The notes under the pieces are model-generated. The model ran no database searches and was not told the origin of the DNA. It was given only the letters and a program-made list of their open reading frames with translations. Position numbers and translations under genes: made by a program. Shown one piece after another: positions 11,679-23,754 of a DNA stretch of 64,000 nt (within the stretch, counting starts at the first letter, position 1; each line of letters opens with the position of its first letter). Source of the stretch: Prostheceraeus crozeri. Taxonomy: Eukaryota > Platyhelminthes > Polycladida > Euryleptidae. The stretch spans positions 62,001-126,000 of the forward strand of contig CAJQUW010011283.1 of assembly GCA_907163375.1 (NCBI GenBank). Reading direction: 5' to 3'.

Positions 11679-13859
11679 ATAACTCTTGAACAAGCTGTTG
11701 CACACATCGAAGCTTCCAACGACGATGATATCGACGACGCCCTAGTTATCATTCCACCCATAGAAATTGATAACAATAAAACCTCTAGAATGGAAGTAAA
11801 GCTTCATGCAATACACAATAGTGGCACAAAGATCGCAAGCATTTTGACTTAGATTCGCTTGTCAACGGCTGTATGATTGGGTTAGAATCAGTCACATGTG
11901 TAATTCTAAGCTTTTCATTGGTGGTTCATGCCCCAACTTAGTTCCCCGAATGTGCCGCGACCTTGATTCAATATCCATTCTAGTCAACTTAGATAAACAA
12001 CAGTCTATTTCTATGATTCCACCCGACCCCGACCATCGAAATGATGATAAAATCAATAAAGAGCACCCTGCTCATCATTTACCTAACGATGTCCCTGGAA
12101 CTATTGAAGTTATCAGCCATCAAGATGAAGATGCCGACGAAGCTCAGGAGCAACCATCTAGTAGTCGATGGGTTTCTGTGGAATCTCCAAACTTTTCGAG
12201 ATTTCGAGACACACCAAACGGCTTGTCTGCTGCTCAACTGCAAGCAAGGATAGCGGCATTATCTCAATTAGACGAGGTTGGTGTATTTGAGACATTTTTC
12301 AATGACGACTTCATTGACTTCATCGTGCTTGAAAGAAACCGCTATACTGCAATTGATAAGAATGACCATACTTTCTCGTCGAACCACGATGAAATCAGAA
12401 CATTCTTTGCTATTCTTATCATCAGTGGATATCATACACTTCCTCAACAAGACTTGTACTGGACAGTGGCCCCGGATCTCTATATCGATCTCGTCCGAAA
12501 CGCCATGTCACGAGATCGCTTCCGACTCTTGAAAGCATATTTTCATGTATGTAACAACGAACTGGTTGAAGTAGGAGATAAGACTTCCAAAGTGTAAAAA
12601 ATTCTCGAGCTACTCAACGACCGCTTCATGCAGTGGGGCATCTGTGATCAAGATATTTCCATCGACGAGACTATTGTCCCATATTTTGGGAGATCTCCAC
12701 CCAAGCAATTTATACGGGGTAAGCCCATCCGCTTTGGGTTTAAGCACTGGTGTCGCGCTGACAAATTGAGATACTGTTACCGTCCGCAGCTGTATGTTGG
12801 TCGGGACCCTCTCAAAACCCCGGAATAGTGTTCCCCTTGGTACACATGTTGTGAACCAACTATTAGCTGCTTGCATCAATGATCCATACTCTGTCGAACT
12901 GTACCTGGATATCTTCTTTACTTCCGTGAAGCTATTGGATGAGCTGGCTGATCAGGGCATGCGCACTACCGGCACACTGCGAAGGAACAGGACAGAGCGT
13001 GCGCCTCTCAAGAGGGATCATGAAATGAAACGACAAGACACAGGATTCCATCATTCTCGCTTTCACACCTCGCGGGAAGTACTGCTTCTACGCTGGAATG
13101 ACAATGCCATCGTTACAGTTGGTACCAACTTCGATTCGGTGACACCACTGGGAATGGTTCAGTTCCGCGGCAAGGGTGTTCGAACTACAGTCGCACAGCC
13201 CGCGATGAAACTTAAGTACAATAGCAGTATGGGAGGTGTAGACCTCTTCGGTCAACATGTCGCTACCTATCGCATTGCATTCCGGTCGAAGAAATGGTAC
13301 TGGCCACTGATCATTCACGGAATTGATACTGCTGTTGCCAACAGCTGGATTATGTTCCGGTCATCAAGTGCACGAGCTGGCAGTCAGCTTGACTTCCGAC
13401 GATGTCTGGTCACAATATGCCTGATGCGAGCTGCGGCAAGCAACGTCGCGAAGGTACTTCCAGCGCCAAGTCCATGGAAACGTGAGATTCGACAATATGA
13501 ATCATTTTGTTTCTTCTCGTCCAAATCAACGACGTTGTCAATTGGCAACATGCTCAGCGAGGCCTCGCACATTTTGCATCAAATGCGATAAAACTCTGTG
13601 CGTGGACTGTTTCATTACTTATCATATGAAATAGCTTCAAGGACAAGCTCAAGTGTGTTTTAGTTATTTCTTCAGTTATTTTTCATTTGTTGAATACCGA
13701 GTTGTGCTACGCTAATTTTGTTTATATTGTTTAGGCCGCTTAGAAATCAAGTTTTGCAGTGAAATAATAAATAGCCATTTTTCTCGAAATTCGTGTTCTT
13801 TTTACTAATGTTAACCGCGGGTGGCATCATATGAGATCACAGTGAAAAATGACCTTCCT

Positions 13860-16800
13860 GTCCTTTCTCAACAATAATAATAATAATAATAGAATGCTTT
13901 ATTTTCAATCAATACAACGAGCGGTATGACTGGTTACAGCAATTACATCATGTGAATCTCGAGTATTTCACGAAACTTCCATTGTAGAGTGAGGAGGATC
14001 GTCGTTGAGGTAGCAATTTCCGGGAGCGACGAACAACACGAGTAGGGTCTCTCACAGTAAAAAATTCGACAAGTGGATGAATATGAGGATTACCACTGAT
14101 CTTTTTAATTAGTTTAACACACATTTTGTCCAGAAAGTCACGTAGATGGGGTTTGCCTTGAACATTTGACCATCGAATTGCAAGACGGTATAGACGGTCA
14201 AGTTTTTGAAAGTTCTTTACACTTACATCACAAATGATGGGCCAAAAAAATGTTATATGACACAGCACAAGACTTACAAAAGCCTGCCAAACGACTTCAC
14301 CACGGTTGTTATTATTACGTAAACGGCGTACAAATGACATGGAACGACAACATTTAGCATACAGTTTTGGGAATTGGACGTCCCAGCGAAGGTCTGATGT
14401 AAAATACACTCCCAAAATTTTTATACAATCAACCTGTTCAATCGTGGAATTATTAATTACAATATCCATGGTCTTACAATTAGAAATATTCCTGGAAAGG
14501 GTCATACATTTAGATTTTTCAACATTAATAGTTGTTTATTAATTGCTACATTAATCAGTTGCTTCTTTTTTGTCCATGCACAGAAAACATCTATATCAGA
14601 GTAGAAGTCAGAGTTAATACTAGGACAATCAAAATACAACAATGTAATGTCATCGGCATAAACAACAGGTTTTGTATTTACAAAGTCGGGCAAATCATCC
14701 ATGAAAAGAGAAAACAACAGTGGTCCCAAAATGGAGCCCTGGGGAACTCCACTGGAAATAGACCGCCAGGGTGTTACCAAATTATCAGAAACAACACGCT
14801 GATACCGATCAATCAAGAAATTCTAAATAGAATCTATGACATGAGGTGGGCAACTAAAATTGTCACGAATAGATTCAAGCAGTTTAAAATGACTTAAAGT
14901 ATCGAACGCCTTCTTAAGGTCAATAGCGAGAAGGGAGACTGAATCTTTAGGGTCGATTGAGATGTGTTCAACAATACAGAGTCTGATGGCAATTAATGCG
15001 TTGGTGCATCCTCCAAAGCTGTTGGGTGTAAAGCCAAATTGTCTACGATTGATATTTTTGCTGAGAGATGGGATGATGACCTTATCTCTTATTAACCTTT
15101 CAAGGACTTTACTGAGAAAGGGAAGGATGGAGATCGGCCGGAAGTCAGTGCTATCTTTCTTTTGAAACGGCAAGATATTGGCGCATTTCCAAATCCGTGG
15201 AAAGCAACCAATGCTCAGACATCTGTTGAAGAGAACTGTGAGCGGATAGGCAAGGAGATCAACAAAAGCACGAAAGAAAAATCCAGGAATTCCATCGGGA
15301 CCAATGGAGTTGGTTTTACTTTTCTTAATCATTGAAATGATCTGCAATTCAGTGACAAATGGAAACTGTGTAGATGATTCAACAAGATTCTTCGAGAAAA
15401 GGTGAATGTCAGGCTGAGTAAAAGTACATTGAAATTTATCATTCAGAGAATTAGCTGCTGTCTGATCTATTGTCGAATGTGAGGAACGTTTTCCAATTTG
15501 GGTACTTACGGACTTCCACATAGTTTTGGGTGAAGAACTCTGTTTGGTAAAGTATCTATCCTTGGACTTGGCCAACTCGGCAATAAATTTTTCCCGGAGA
15601 CTTAGAAATTTCCCGTAATTCCCTCTGCTTAGGGCCTTGTCTCTAGCGTCCGAGAGAGCTTTTAGTGAAGGCGTAATCCATGGAGGGTCACAACTCCGAA
15701 GACGAACGGTCTTTTCTGGAAAATACAGTTTATACAGGAACAAAAAAAATTCCTGAAGCTGATCTGCTAAATCATCTGGATTGTTTATGTATAGGAAAAG
15801 TTCGTCCCAATCAACAGTTGCGAGAAGCTGGCTGCACTGAGCGTAAGATGAAGGTGTGAAAGAGCGAACCTTAATCTTAGTGGAAGTGATGGGTTCCCAC
15901 TTAAACGAGTTTACGAAGAAACCTTTGTGGTCAGAGCGACAAAGAGGTGAAATAATGGAGGGAGGAGAAAACTTATTTGGGTGGTTTGTTGCAACAATAT
16001 CAAGAACATTGTGCCCTCTAGTGGGCAATTTAACAATTTGAGATAAATTGTTGACCAACAGAAAATCATCAAACACGTGACGTAAATCATTTATGTCACC
16101 TACTATAACTGAGTGATTAGACAATGAATGATCTAGAACATCTTGCAAGACAGACAACATAATTTCATGTGCCTTTACTTTACCCCAGTAAGGATGGTAA
16201 ACAATCGTTAATCCAAGATCAAATTCAGTAATTATACACGCAAGGACGTTGGATTTGATACTATCAAAAGAGATGTTGTTACTTACAGAAACGTGATAAC
16301 ATGTCTTATAATAAATTGCCACACCGCCTCCTCGGCAGTCACGATCTTGACGTATGACGTCGTAGTCGGGAATTGAAATTGATCCATCTGAGGTTGAATT
16401 GTCGAGCCAAGTCTCTGTGACGCAAATGAGATCAGGGTTGAAAGTAGTGGCTCTAATCATGAGATCATCGATCCTATTGTAAAGGGACCGAGTGTTGAAT
16501 AATAGAATTGATGGGGCTTGCTGGGTTGATTGTTTGGTCGGACGAGGTTTCACTGAAGAGAATTGATTGCGTAATGGATCAGGGGATGACACACATTCAG
16601 TTGGAGGTTGACAATCTGCTGACCGCTGAAGCAATATCCTGCGGAACCACAAAGCTCGTCTTGTTTTTCGTGGGATGGGGAAATCACGGCGCAAACTTAG
16701 AAGATCTGCACGAGAGTATTGTATGCGTGTTGTATGTGACGTCATCACACGAGGACCAAGGGAACAGAAACCCGCGAGAGTGAGATGCAGTAGGAAAGCG

Positions 16801-17045
16801 CAGGTGATGAGATAAGCAAACACAAATATCAGACGTGAATTTGAATGAGTCATCAGCGTAAATACGAATTTTGAGAAATATGTCAATGGCTGAGACCAAT
16901 GATATAAACAAAAGACACGTTGATATAGCTCGCGGAAAGACGAATCCGATGATGTAAAAATCAACCAAAGGAAGCGACGCCAAATGTACGAAAATCACTT
17001 GAAAGTGTAATTGCAACTTTGACTGAACAGAGAGCGAGAAAACCG
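13860..17045 (-). mobile_element. Non-LTR retrotransposon (LINE), near full length
   Basis: The element lies on the minus strand. Its 3' end is marked by an AATAAA signal (complement near 13,900) followed by a TTA trinucleotide run near 13,872-13,893, a tail type seen in the Jockey/CR1/L2 group. It carries endonuclease, reverse transcriptase and a C-terminal thumb-like region. The 5' end is not sharply defined; coding resemblance fades near 16,900-17,040. Confidence 0.8.
13948..16964 (-). pseudogene. LINE endonuclease-reverse transcriptase polyprotein, broken
   Basis: The first 713 codons (16,964-14,823) contain an apurinic-type endonuclease: NTRSL, ETWLDN, RGGGVAIYY, IVGDIND (normally GDFN) and SDHKGFF. 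The first half of a reverse transcriptase follows, with IGPDGIPGFF, FRPISILPFLSKVLERL and AIDLKKAFDTL. An in-frame TAG at about 14,823 interrupts it, after which the same frame continues with SSGVPQGSILGPLL and VVYADDITLLYF, the catalytic YADD box. A frame shift near 14,505 leads into the C-terminal region, which ends at 13,948. The layout fits the Jockey/CR1/L2 superfamily. One stop and one shift suggest a fairly young copy. The extreme N-terminus has no recognised domain. Confidence 0.85.
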
Positions 17046-17359
17046 ACCGTCTGCTAGGGAGTCAAGCGATGTTATGAGTAATGAAACAGTATGAATAATA
17101 TTTTACATGTATCTTAGTTGACATAAACCTAGTTTACTGACCAAAAAATCACTTGTTTCCTGCAACCTCATCATGGTGTCGCTTCTAATGGGTTAAGCCG
17201 ATGGTTGAAGTGGGAATCTGTACAAAACAACAATCCTGCAGCCGCTGCAGCAAAATCAATGGCTTATCCTTCTAGATGGAACAAAATAGCATTTTATACG
17301 TTCAAGAGATATGTCGCTGTGGGTCATATTGGATCAAGAATGAAAGTCCGGTCTTGGTC

Positions 17360-17382
17360 NNNNNNNNNNNNNNNNNNNNNNN
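17360..17382. other. Assembly gap (run of N)
   Basis: A run of 23 unknown bases interrupts the sequence. Frames crossing it are not interpretable. It lies about 95 bases upstream of the DNA polymerase remnant. Confidence 0.99.
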
Positions 17383-17477
17383 GACTAGGACATCGAAGTG
17401 GTAGAGATAGAGGAGATGGAAATCGAGGAGAAAGGTGTTAGGGAGAGAGATAGAGCTATGGCTGGGGTTTAGCACCC

Positions 17478-17681
17478 AAGTTTGATGGTTCCAACTATCC
17501 CACTGACCATCCGTTTTACTATACCACAAATAAAGCGAAGCTTGGCTGCTTTAAGGATGATTCCGCCGGCAAAGAGATAGAGGAGATGACCTTGCTTCGC
17601 CCCAAGATGTACTCCATGAAACTAAAATCCTCAGAGCTTTCCATTAAATGGGCGAAAGTCATCCAGAAGACAATCGTTTGA
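17478..17681 (+). pseudogene. Fragment of a DNA polymerase B C-terminal region
   Basis: One frame of 67 codons reads FDGSNYPTDHPFYY, then NKAKLGCFKDDSAGK, then LLRPKMYSMK, and ends at TGA. From memory of the family, the string 'D-(S/T)-x-Y-P-x-D-H-x-x-Y ... N-K-x-x-L-G-x-F-K-D ... LRPKMYS' follows the YTDTDS box in protein-primed/viral-type polymerases of some Polinton-like elements. No upstream polymerase motif is seen before the run of Ns. The polymerase of the large Polinton in this window (30.4-33.8 kb) has a different C-terminus, so this would be a scrap of another lineage. The assignment rests on motif memory only. Confidence 0.55.
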
Positions 17682-18605
17682 AATATGACACATAGGTAGT
17701 ATCGATATGCCTTAGACTCTCTTGAAATTAAAAAGGTAGAAATTACATTTTAAAATCTCAGTTGCATCAAATCAGAACAGCGACGTTTAGGAAACGAGGC
17801 CTCTCAGCTTGAAAAGATAAGCGATGCTGGATGAGTCCTAATTACTCACTACCTTACGGCTATCCAGACACACACTTACGACCACCCAAGAGACAGAAAC
17901 TTTCTCCTCCTCAGTCCGTTGCTGTTTGATGATGAATGCTTCCTGTCTGTTGTGGTTGCTGTTTTGCTTTTTCACTCCATGGCGTTTTCTATGGGGTGTT
18001 GTGAGTGAGTATCCTGCAACATGCGTCCATATTCTGATCACTTCATATCATCGGTGACATATCAAATTGTTTTCCTGACTTTGTTTTGCTTCTATCTTCT
18101 ACTGGTTCGTGCTGGTTGTATCTCTGTCGCTGTCTATGTGCTCTGGAATACATGGTGAATTTTTGCATCGTTAAGCCGACGAATCTCTGGAAATTTTAGA
18201 TCAGTCTATTCCTTGTGCTCTGGTGATCATCGCTGTGTTCTTCGTTCATTCATATTCTGTGGAGTATAGCTATTATCATCGTTTTTTCGCCGTTGTCCAC
18301 GTCGATACCAGTGAATTCCATTCAGAGTGTGCAATCTGCCATTCCTGCCTGCTGTTGGTGTCTGTTGCGGAAATTTGACGTCACAGGGTATCAGACATAT
18401 TATGCACTAGATTTTCATTTATCCGGGTTATGAAGAAGCAATTACAACTCTTGTAGATTGGCTGTCATGGTCTACTGAACTAAGTGTTTGACTAGTGATC
18501 AGAGTTCGAGTCCCAACCATTCTGTTTTCTTCGAAACTCTTTGGATTTAACTAACACGTACATTTGTATGGGTTTGATTACTTTTCTATTTTGTTGGTGA
18601 TAATA
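17682..18605. other. Non-coding stretch upstream of LINE
   Basis: No domain-bearing frame is seen. The right part is probably the 5' region of the plus-strand LINE that follows, and it contains a tRNA-like promoter segment at about 18,450-18,530. Confidence 0.45.
18450..18530 (+). other. tRNA-like segment (possible SINE head)
   Basis: TGGCTGTCATGG resembles an A box, and AGTTCGAGTCCC about 40 bases later resembles a B box, the two internal RNA polymerase III promoter elements of tRNA genes. The spacing suits a tRNA or a tRNA-derived SINE head. I do not see a clean cloverleaf, so a SINE fragment is more likely than a working tRNA. Confidence 0.4.
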
Positions 18606-21600
18606 ATGCCGAAAACCTTTTCTGATCTTTATGGATTCAAGACGAAGCACAAGAAGCAACTATGCATTTGTCAACTAAATGTGAACTCAATACGAAAAGA
18701 GGAAGATAGACCTCTAAATACTCTGAAGCATGACTACTTAGACAAGCTCAAACTTGATATACTTTTATTCAAGAAACAAAAATCGATGGAAGCACGTCTG
18801 ATAACGAACTTCTTCACTCTGGTTACCGCACCTTTCGCGAGGGTAAAAGAAAACATGGTGGAATTCTTGTATATGGGCGTGAAACTTTGGCAATCGTTCA
18901 AATTCTATGTTCCATTGAAAAAGGAAAAGCTTTTGAAGCTATTGAATGTGTTGTTTTACATGTGTGTGCAATCGATTTACGCTTTGTTTTGGTCAGTTTA
19001 TATCGAAGACCATCTAAATCTCTCAAGACTGCTAGAGAAGAAATGGAGTTTGTTTTGACATTAGCCAGCTCCATAGAACCAGACATTCTTGTTACTGGGG
19101 ATTTGAATTTTTGTGCTCTAGGCACCCAGACTCAACAGCATCAAAATTTGCTGAATGATGTGTGTGATCAATTCAACATCGATTGCCAGATCAATGAACC
19201 AACTCGTCCCGAAAGTGGATCCTGTTTGGATGTAATTCTTTGTAATGAAGACCTTGTATCAGAAGCTGTTGTTCATGATGCAGGACTATCCGACCACTGT
19301 ATGGTTGTCGCAGCATTAAATTGCACGTGTCCAGTGATTGAGAAAATATATTTTATAATGCCGCTCCTTCAAAAACTTTGACGCCATGAAATTTCTATCT
19401 GACATTCGTGACGCTCTTCCGGTATTCTACCCATCCTCTATTTTTGATTCGATTGATGAAATGTATAACTTTATTCATTCTACATGTATATACATTGAAA
19501 TATTGGATGAGCATGCCCCTTGGATAGAGATGAATGTGCGCCCCAACAGGGTTCCTTGGTATACAGGAAAAATCGCTTACGCACGTCGCCAGAAGCATCA
19601 TTGGCTAAATCAAACTCCAAAAGATGATAATGGTAAAAGGGTTAAAAACAGCTATGCCTGGAATAACAAAATGTACTGGCAGAAAGTCGAACTCAGATTG
19701 AATCGCGAAGCTGAAACTGCGTTTTTCAGGAGAAAATGTAATTCTGATAAACCGAATGACTTTTATCGACTTTTTGAATCTCATATGCATAGCAGAAAAG
19801 TTAGGGATAACACGAAAATCTTGTTGATCAGTTAGAATCAATATATAGTTGATGATGAGAAAGTCATGGACCAGCTTGGGGAACATTTTACTCATCTTGG
19901 TAGCAACATCAACAAACAAAACAGCGACAAACAATTTCACGTACTTGATGATGAAAATTGTATGAGTATTGATATCATACGTTGGGACTATACTACCATT
20001 TGAATTTTCGAAAATAACAGCGAAAGATGTGGAAGATGTCATTAAGAACAAAATTAAATGTGGGAAATCAAATGGAATTGATGGTGTTCCAGCGAGAGCA
20101 GTTAAAGATTCGAGTGTTGAATTCAGCAATGTACTCAGTTTTCTTTTCAACTGCATGATTCAATTATGTGAGTTTCCCACTGCTTTAAAACGTGGGACAT
20201 GGACTCCAGTTTTTAAAGGTGGCTCCCGTGTTGGTGTAACACGATATCGTCCAGTGACTGTCCTATGTCATCATGCAAAGATTATGGAAACTGTTATGAC
20301 AAGGCAATTATCGACTCATGTTCTACACATGCTATCGCCATACCAATTTGCCTATAAGAAGAACTACAGCACTGAGTCTGCACTATTGTATATGGTTGAA
20401 TGCTGGAAATCTGCACTAGAGCTACGAGAAAATATCGGCATTATATCTCTCGATCTAACAGCTGCATTTGACAGTATTCCTCATTCATTGATGTTAAGAA
20501 AGCTAGAAGCCTATCGATTGTCAACATCGCCGCTATTACTCATGAAATCCTATCTTTCATCAAGAAAGAACCGTGTTCGATTACAGGGAAAAGTGTCGGA
20601 AAAATGGTTTGAAACACAACGAGGTATTCCTCAGGGATCTCAGTGGGGACCATTGCTATGGAATATCTATTTTAATGATATTCTTCCATTCATTCGATCT
20701 ACAAATGCTGAAGTCATTGCTTATGCAGATGATGTCACAGTTTGGGTAAGGGATGTATCTGCGACAAAGGTGCAAGATCGTCTAAGGGACACTATTCAAG
20801 CAATTCTTTGTTGGCTTAAAGACAATGGTCTCACCCCAAATCCGCAGAAATTTCAGTGTATGGCTTTGGGACACGATAAAGAGAAGATACAATTCAACGT
20901 TCATGACATAGCTTTAGAAAGCTTGAAGTGTATTAAATTATTGGGAGTCATCATAGATTCTGAATTCAAGTACGATAACCAAGTGAAAGAAATCTCAAGG
21001 AAAGTTGCGTGGAAGTTGTCTGGTATAAATCCCCATAAGCATTATACTAGCAGCAGAATGAGATAGAGACTTGTTAAGACATATATAGTGCCTCATTTTG
21101 ACTATGCATTAATTCTCTTCTTGTTTTTATCGGCTTCTCTAAAGAAGAAAATAGATACGATGTTTAATCGGTGTATTTGTGCTGCCGCGAGAGATTTCAA
21201 ACACCCAGTTTGTGAACTTCTTTCCAAATTTGATGCTCTTAGAATTCCTGTTCGGTGGCACATGGCTCTTTTCCGGCTTATGCAAGCTATCGCTAAAACG
21301 AAGACTGAGCTGAATGCAAGTCGTGACAGAGGTTCCTTCATTTAAAACTTCCAGTTTAGTGTTGGCTATGCACCATTAGTATTCGATGAACTGTTTTTTT
21401 GAGTGAGAATACTCACCACAATGTTTTCGTGCAGCCACGTGTTCGCAGTGTTAAGTTTGGTAAAAATAGTGTTAGGAGTTATGGGACTAGCTTTTGGAAC
21501 AAAGTGCCTGAGACATTACGACAAGTAAAGTGCAAAAGTCCGTCCATCATTGACTTTTTAAGATCATATTTACAGAAGCAGTCCGGTATTCAGACCTCAA

Positions 21601-21614
21601 TTTACACCGCTTAA
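18606..21614 (+). pseudogene. LINE endonuclease-reverse transcriptase, multiply broken
   Basis: Starting at the ATG at 18,606, the frames read an endonuclease: ICQLNVNSIR, DILLF (normally with E at the active site), LVTGDLNF and LSDHCMVV. A linker with basic residues follows. Then comes reverse transcriptase with SNGIDGVPAR, YRPVTVLCHHAKIMETV, SLDLTAAFDSIPH, RGIPQGSQWGPLLW and IAYADDVTVWV, and a C-terminal segment ending FGKNSVRSYGTSFWNKVPETLR near 21,450-21,520. Frame shifts lie near 18,780, 19,385 and 19,835-19,970, and stops near 21,064 and 21,345. It differs from the LINE at 14-17 kb in sequence and lacks its trinucleotide tail. It probably belongs to the same broad Jockey/CR1 assemblage; the clade is not assigned. 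Confidence 0.82.
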
Positions 21615-21934
21615 CTTGAATGACTTTCAATGATTTTCTCTTTTTTTTCTTCATGTTATCGTTTTTTGTGTGTCTTGTGTGTCACATGCATCCCAGATGT
21701 AGTGAAAAATATATAAATATTGAATCTTTGTCACTGTACAGTTTCCTACAGTGACTGTTTTCTCCGGTGATGTGTGCCATAAAAACTTTGTTTTCTGTTA
21801 CCACCAGTATTACCTATGTGTGGTGCCATGAAAATCGGCTGTGTCTTTCATTAACATATCATGTACATGCTGTGCGTTTTCCTTTCACGTAAAGTTGGGT
21901 TTCAAATAGGAAGAACTGACTTGGTAATAATGTC

Positions 21935-22380
21935 ATAGGCATGTCACTGTTTGTAAAGTTAGAAAGAATGTCACAACCATTTCAGTGTTTGTAAAATTAG
22001 GAAGAAAGTCACAACCATTTCAGTGTTTGTAAAATTAGGAAGAAAGTCACAACCATTTCAGTGTTTGTAATGTTAGAAATAGAGTCAACCATGTTGGTGT
22101 TTGTAAAATTAGGAAGAAAGTCACAACCATTTCAGTGTTTGTAATGTTAGAAATAGAGTCAACCATGTTGGTGTTTGTAAAGTTAGGACTGAAGTCAAAC
22201 ATGTCAATGTTTGTAAAGTTAGGGATAATGTCAACCATTTCAATGTTTGTAAAGTTAGGAATAATGTTGCAAGCATTTCAGTGTTTGTTAAGATAGACAT
22301 AATGTTATAGCCATTTCAGTGTTTGAAATGTTAGGAATAATGTGATAAGCATGTCAGTGTTTGCAGTTAGAAAGAAAGTC
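21935..22380. repeat. Minisatellite, ~38-bp unit
   Basis: About a dozen imperfect copies share ATTTCAGTGTTTGTAAAATT and AG(G/A)AA(G/T)AAAGTCA-like blocks. Units vary from about 36 to 40 bases, and two variants (AACCATTTCAGTG and AACCATGTTGGTG) alternate. It lies downstream of the LINE and does not code. Confidence 0.85.
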
Positions 22381-22729
22381 GAATTTTATCTAGCGTCTAA
22401 CATATCTTCCGGGTTTTAGGAAAACATGTTACTTTCCTGTCTTGTTTCATCATCAAGTAATCATTCACAAAAGCTTTTCTATCGGTAGGATGACATCGCC
22501 CTATGACATCTTTATCTAGTTTAGGTTGATGACTTGCATGTCTATAAATAGCACTGACTCATGATAAAGTGATGAAACTTGTTGATGACCTTTTCACGGA
22601 CACGTGTGCGTGTGTGGACATTGCTTGACTCATATCGATGGCGCCTCAAGTCAGACAGCGCGACCTTTTCACCGACAACGGTGTGGGCGATAGTTCAGTG
22701 GGATGACGCATTCAAAACACATCATGTGA

Positions 22730-23268
22730 TTAACAAAACTCTATTAACTGTGACTCAAACAGATAACGCATCAAAGATTTAATAATGTAAGCTACCTTAC
22801 TTACATCACGCAAACCGGTCATGATACAATTTCCGTTGTAAAACACTACAATATGTACAGGATGCCACTTCCGAATCAGAGCAGCAGGAAAGGGCTTAGT
22901 TTGATAAAATATACAATGATTACTGGTTTTAATGTTTGCTAGATTCACTAACATCTTCAATTGAACAGACACTACTATATTCTTCAATGTCAGGGGGTGA
23001 GACGTAGATGAAGCTTGAGTGTTCGCATTTTTTTGACGACTTCGTAACACATGGACTGCATCACGAAATGAAAAAAGTTTCCTAGGACTTGCATTTTGCC
23101 GCAGCGAAAGATTTGAAGATTTCGAACGTTGCTTATGCGAATGACCAACATTTGTGGACGACCGCCATGATGCACTGAATCGGGAAGATGGGCGTGCAAC
23201 TGTTCTAAATCGATGACTCTTCCGAGATTCATTTCGCGCATGGCGCTGATGATGGGGATGAGGGTCAT
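22730..23268 (-). pseudogene. TATA-binding-protein-like protein, two repeats, one frameshift
   Basis: Read from the ATG at 23,268, the first frame gives one TBP-fold repeat: MNLGRVIDLEQL, then MLVIRIS and IFRCGKMQVLG, matching the order 'V-N-L-x-x-x-L-D-L ... R ... I-F-x-S-G-K-(M/I)-V-x-T-G' of TBP. After a run of seven A residues (complement 23,028-23,034) the frame changes by one base, and the second repeat follows: NIVVSVQLKMLVNL, PFPAALIRKWHP and FYNGNCIMTGLRD, ending at TAA near 22,730. TBP binds TATA promoters to start transcription. This copy is intronless, very divergent and has little before the core, unlike a host TBP. A TATAAAAGG box lies 36 bases upstream of its ATG. Large DNA viruses such as nimaviruses and some giant viruses carry TBP-like genes, so a viral origin is the leading inference. 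Confidence 0.72.
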
Positions 23269-23303
23269 CCTTCACAAAAAAATGAGGGTTGAGTGAACTT
23301 GCC

Positions 23304-23310
23304 TTTTATA
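23304..23310 (-). promoter_or_regulatory. TATA box of the TBP-like gene
   Basis: TATAAAA on the minus strand, followed by GG, lies 36 bases before the ATG at 23,268. This is the expected distance for a TATA-driven transcript with a very short leader. Confidence 0.55.
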
Positions 23311-23523
23311 CTTTTCTCATGAGGGCTTTTGAATAACGATGTAGCAGTGATTATTATGCAGAATCATCTCCTGAATGCAACCAATTATCGATGGGTATAC
23401 TCAGGTTTTGACCACAACGATTTACTTCTGTATCCACTTTTGGTAGGGATACCGTCGGGGTTTGAAGATGGAGTCGAACACCGTTGTAGCGCACTTGTTG
23501 TTTGTAGGTGGGATAGTCTTAAA

Positions 23524-23650
23524 TTACCTTTTCAATTTTCGGATTCCACAGCTCGAGATGATGAGGATTGAGTGATGCAGCAGTGGGAGTAGGATTCATG
23601 GACGTGGCAGTCTCCAGCGGAAGAATACCACTAAGTACATTCATGATCAT
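23524..23650 (-). CDS. Small unknown frame in the TBP-like cluster
   Basis: From the ATG at 23,650, 41 codons run to TAA. The start is hydrophobic (MIMNVLSGILPLE) and is followed by a Thr/Ser/Pro/His-rich stretch. The frame is open for about 30 further codons upstream, so the true start may lie earlier. It could be a signal-peptide-like leader of a broken gene. The family is unknown. It shares strand and spacing with the proline-rich and TBP-like frames. Confidence 0.3.
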
Positions 23651-23754
23651 CAGAGAAAAGAAAATCCTTAACTTAGCAGTGACATGTGAGGTGGCCCTTA
23701 AGAGGACCTTTGCTGCGTTCCCATTATTTAAAGCTTATCACCAAAGTCTAGCTG

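Larger units (their letters stand above)
10330..13632 (+). pseudogene. piggyBac transposase relic, interrupted by a Tc1 element
   Basis: The reading starts at about 10,330, is split by the Tc1-type element (10,363-11,678), and resumes at 11,681. The flanking frames are consistent with one gene split at a TA. Family marks follow in order: an acidic, low-complexity N-terminus; FFAILIISGYH with LYWTVAPDL at 12,400-12,490; DISIDETIVPYFG near 12,650-12,690, holding the first catalytic Asp; LDIFFTS near 12,907-12,930, where the Asp of the usual DN(Y/F)FTS motif is retained; a GGVDLFGQ stretch near 13,230; and a Cys-rich C-terminus (CIKCDKTLCVDC near 13,580-13,612) in a shifted frame ending at 13,632. 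Stops near 12,595 and 12,827 and several frame shifts kill it. I could not place TTAA-flanked ends with confidence. Confidence 0.82.

Noticed and set aside
14306..16783. Several plus-strand frames of 60-121 codons
   Set aside because: They are antisense to the minus-strand LINE, whose motifs are clear.
21935..22380. Regularly spaced repeats that might suggest a CRISPR array
   Set aside because: The units abut without unique spacers and vary throughout, and the DNA is eukaryotic. It is a minisatellite.
22730..23275. Host TBP gene
   Set aside because: The sequence is too divergent, intronless, broken by a slip, and lies among unknown compact frames. A host TBP core would be nearly invariant.
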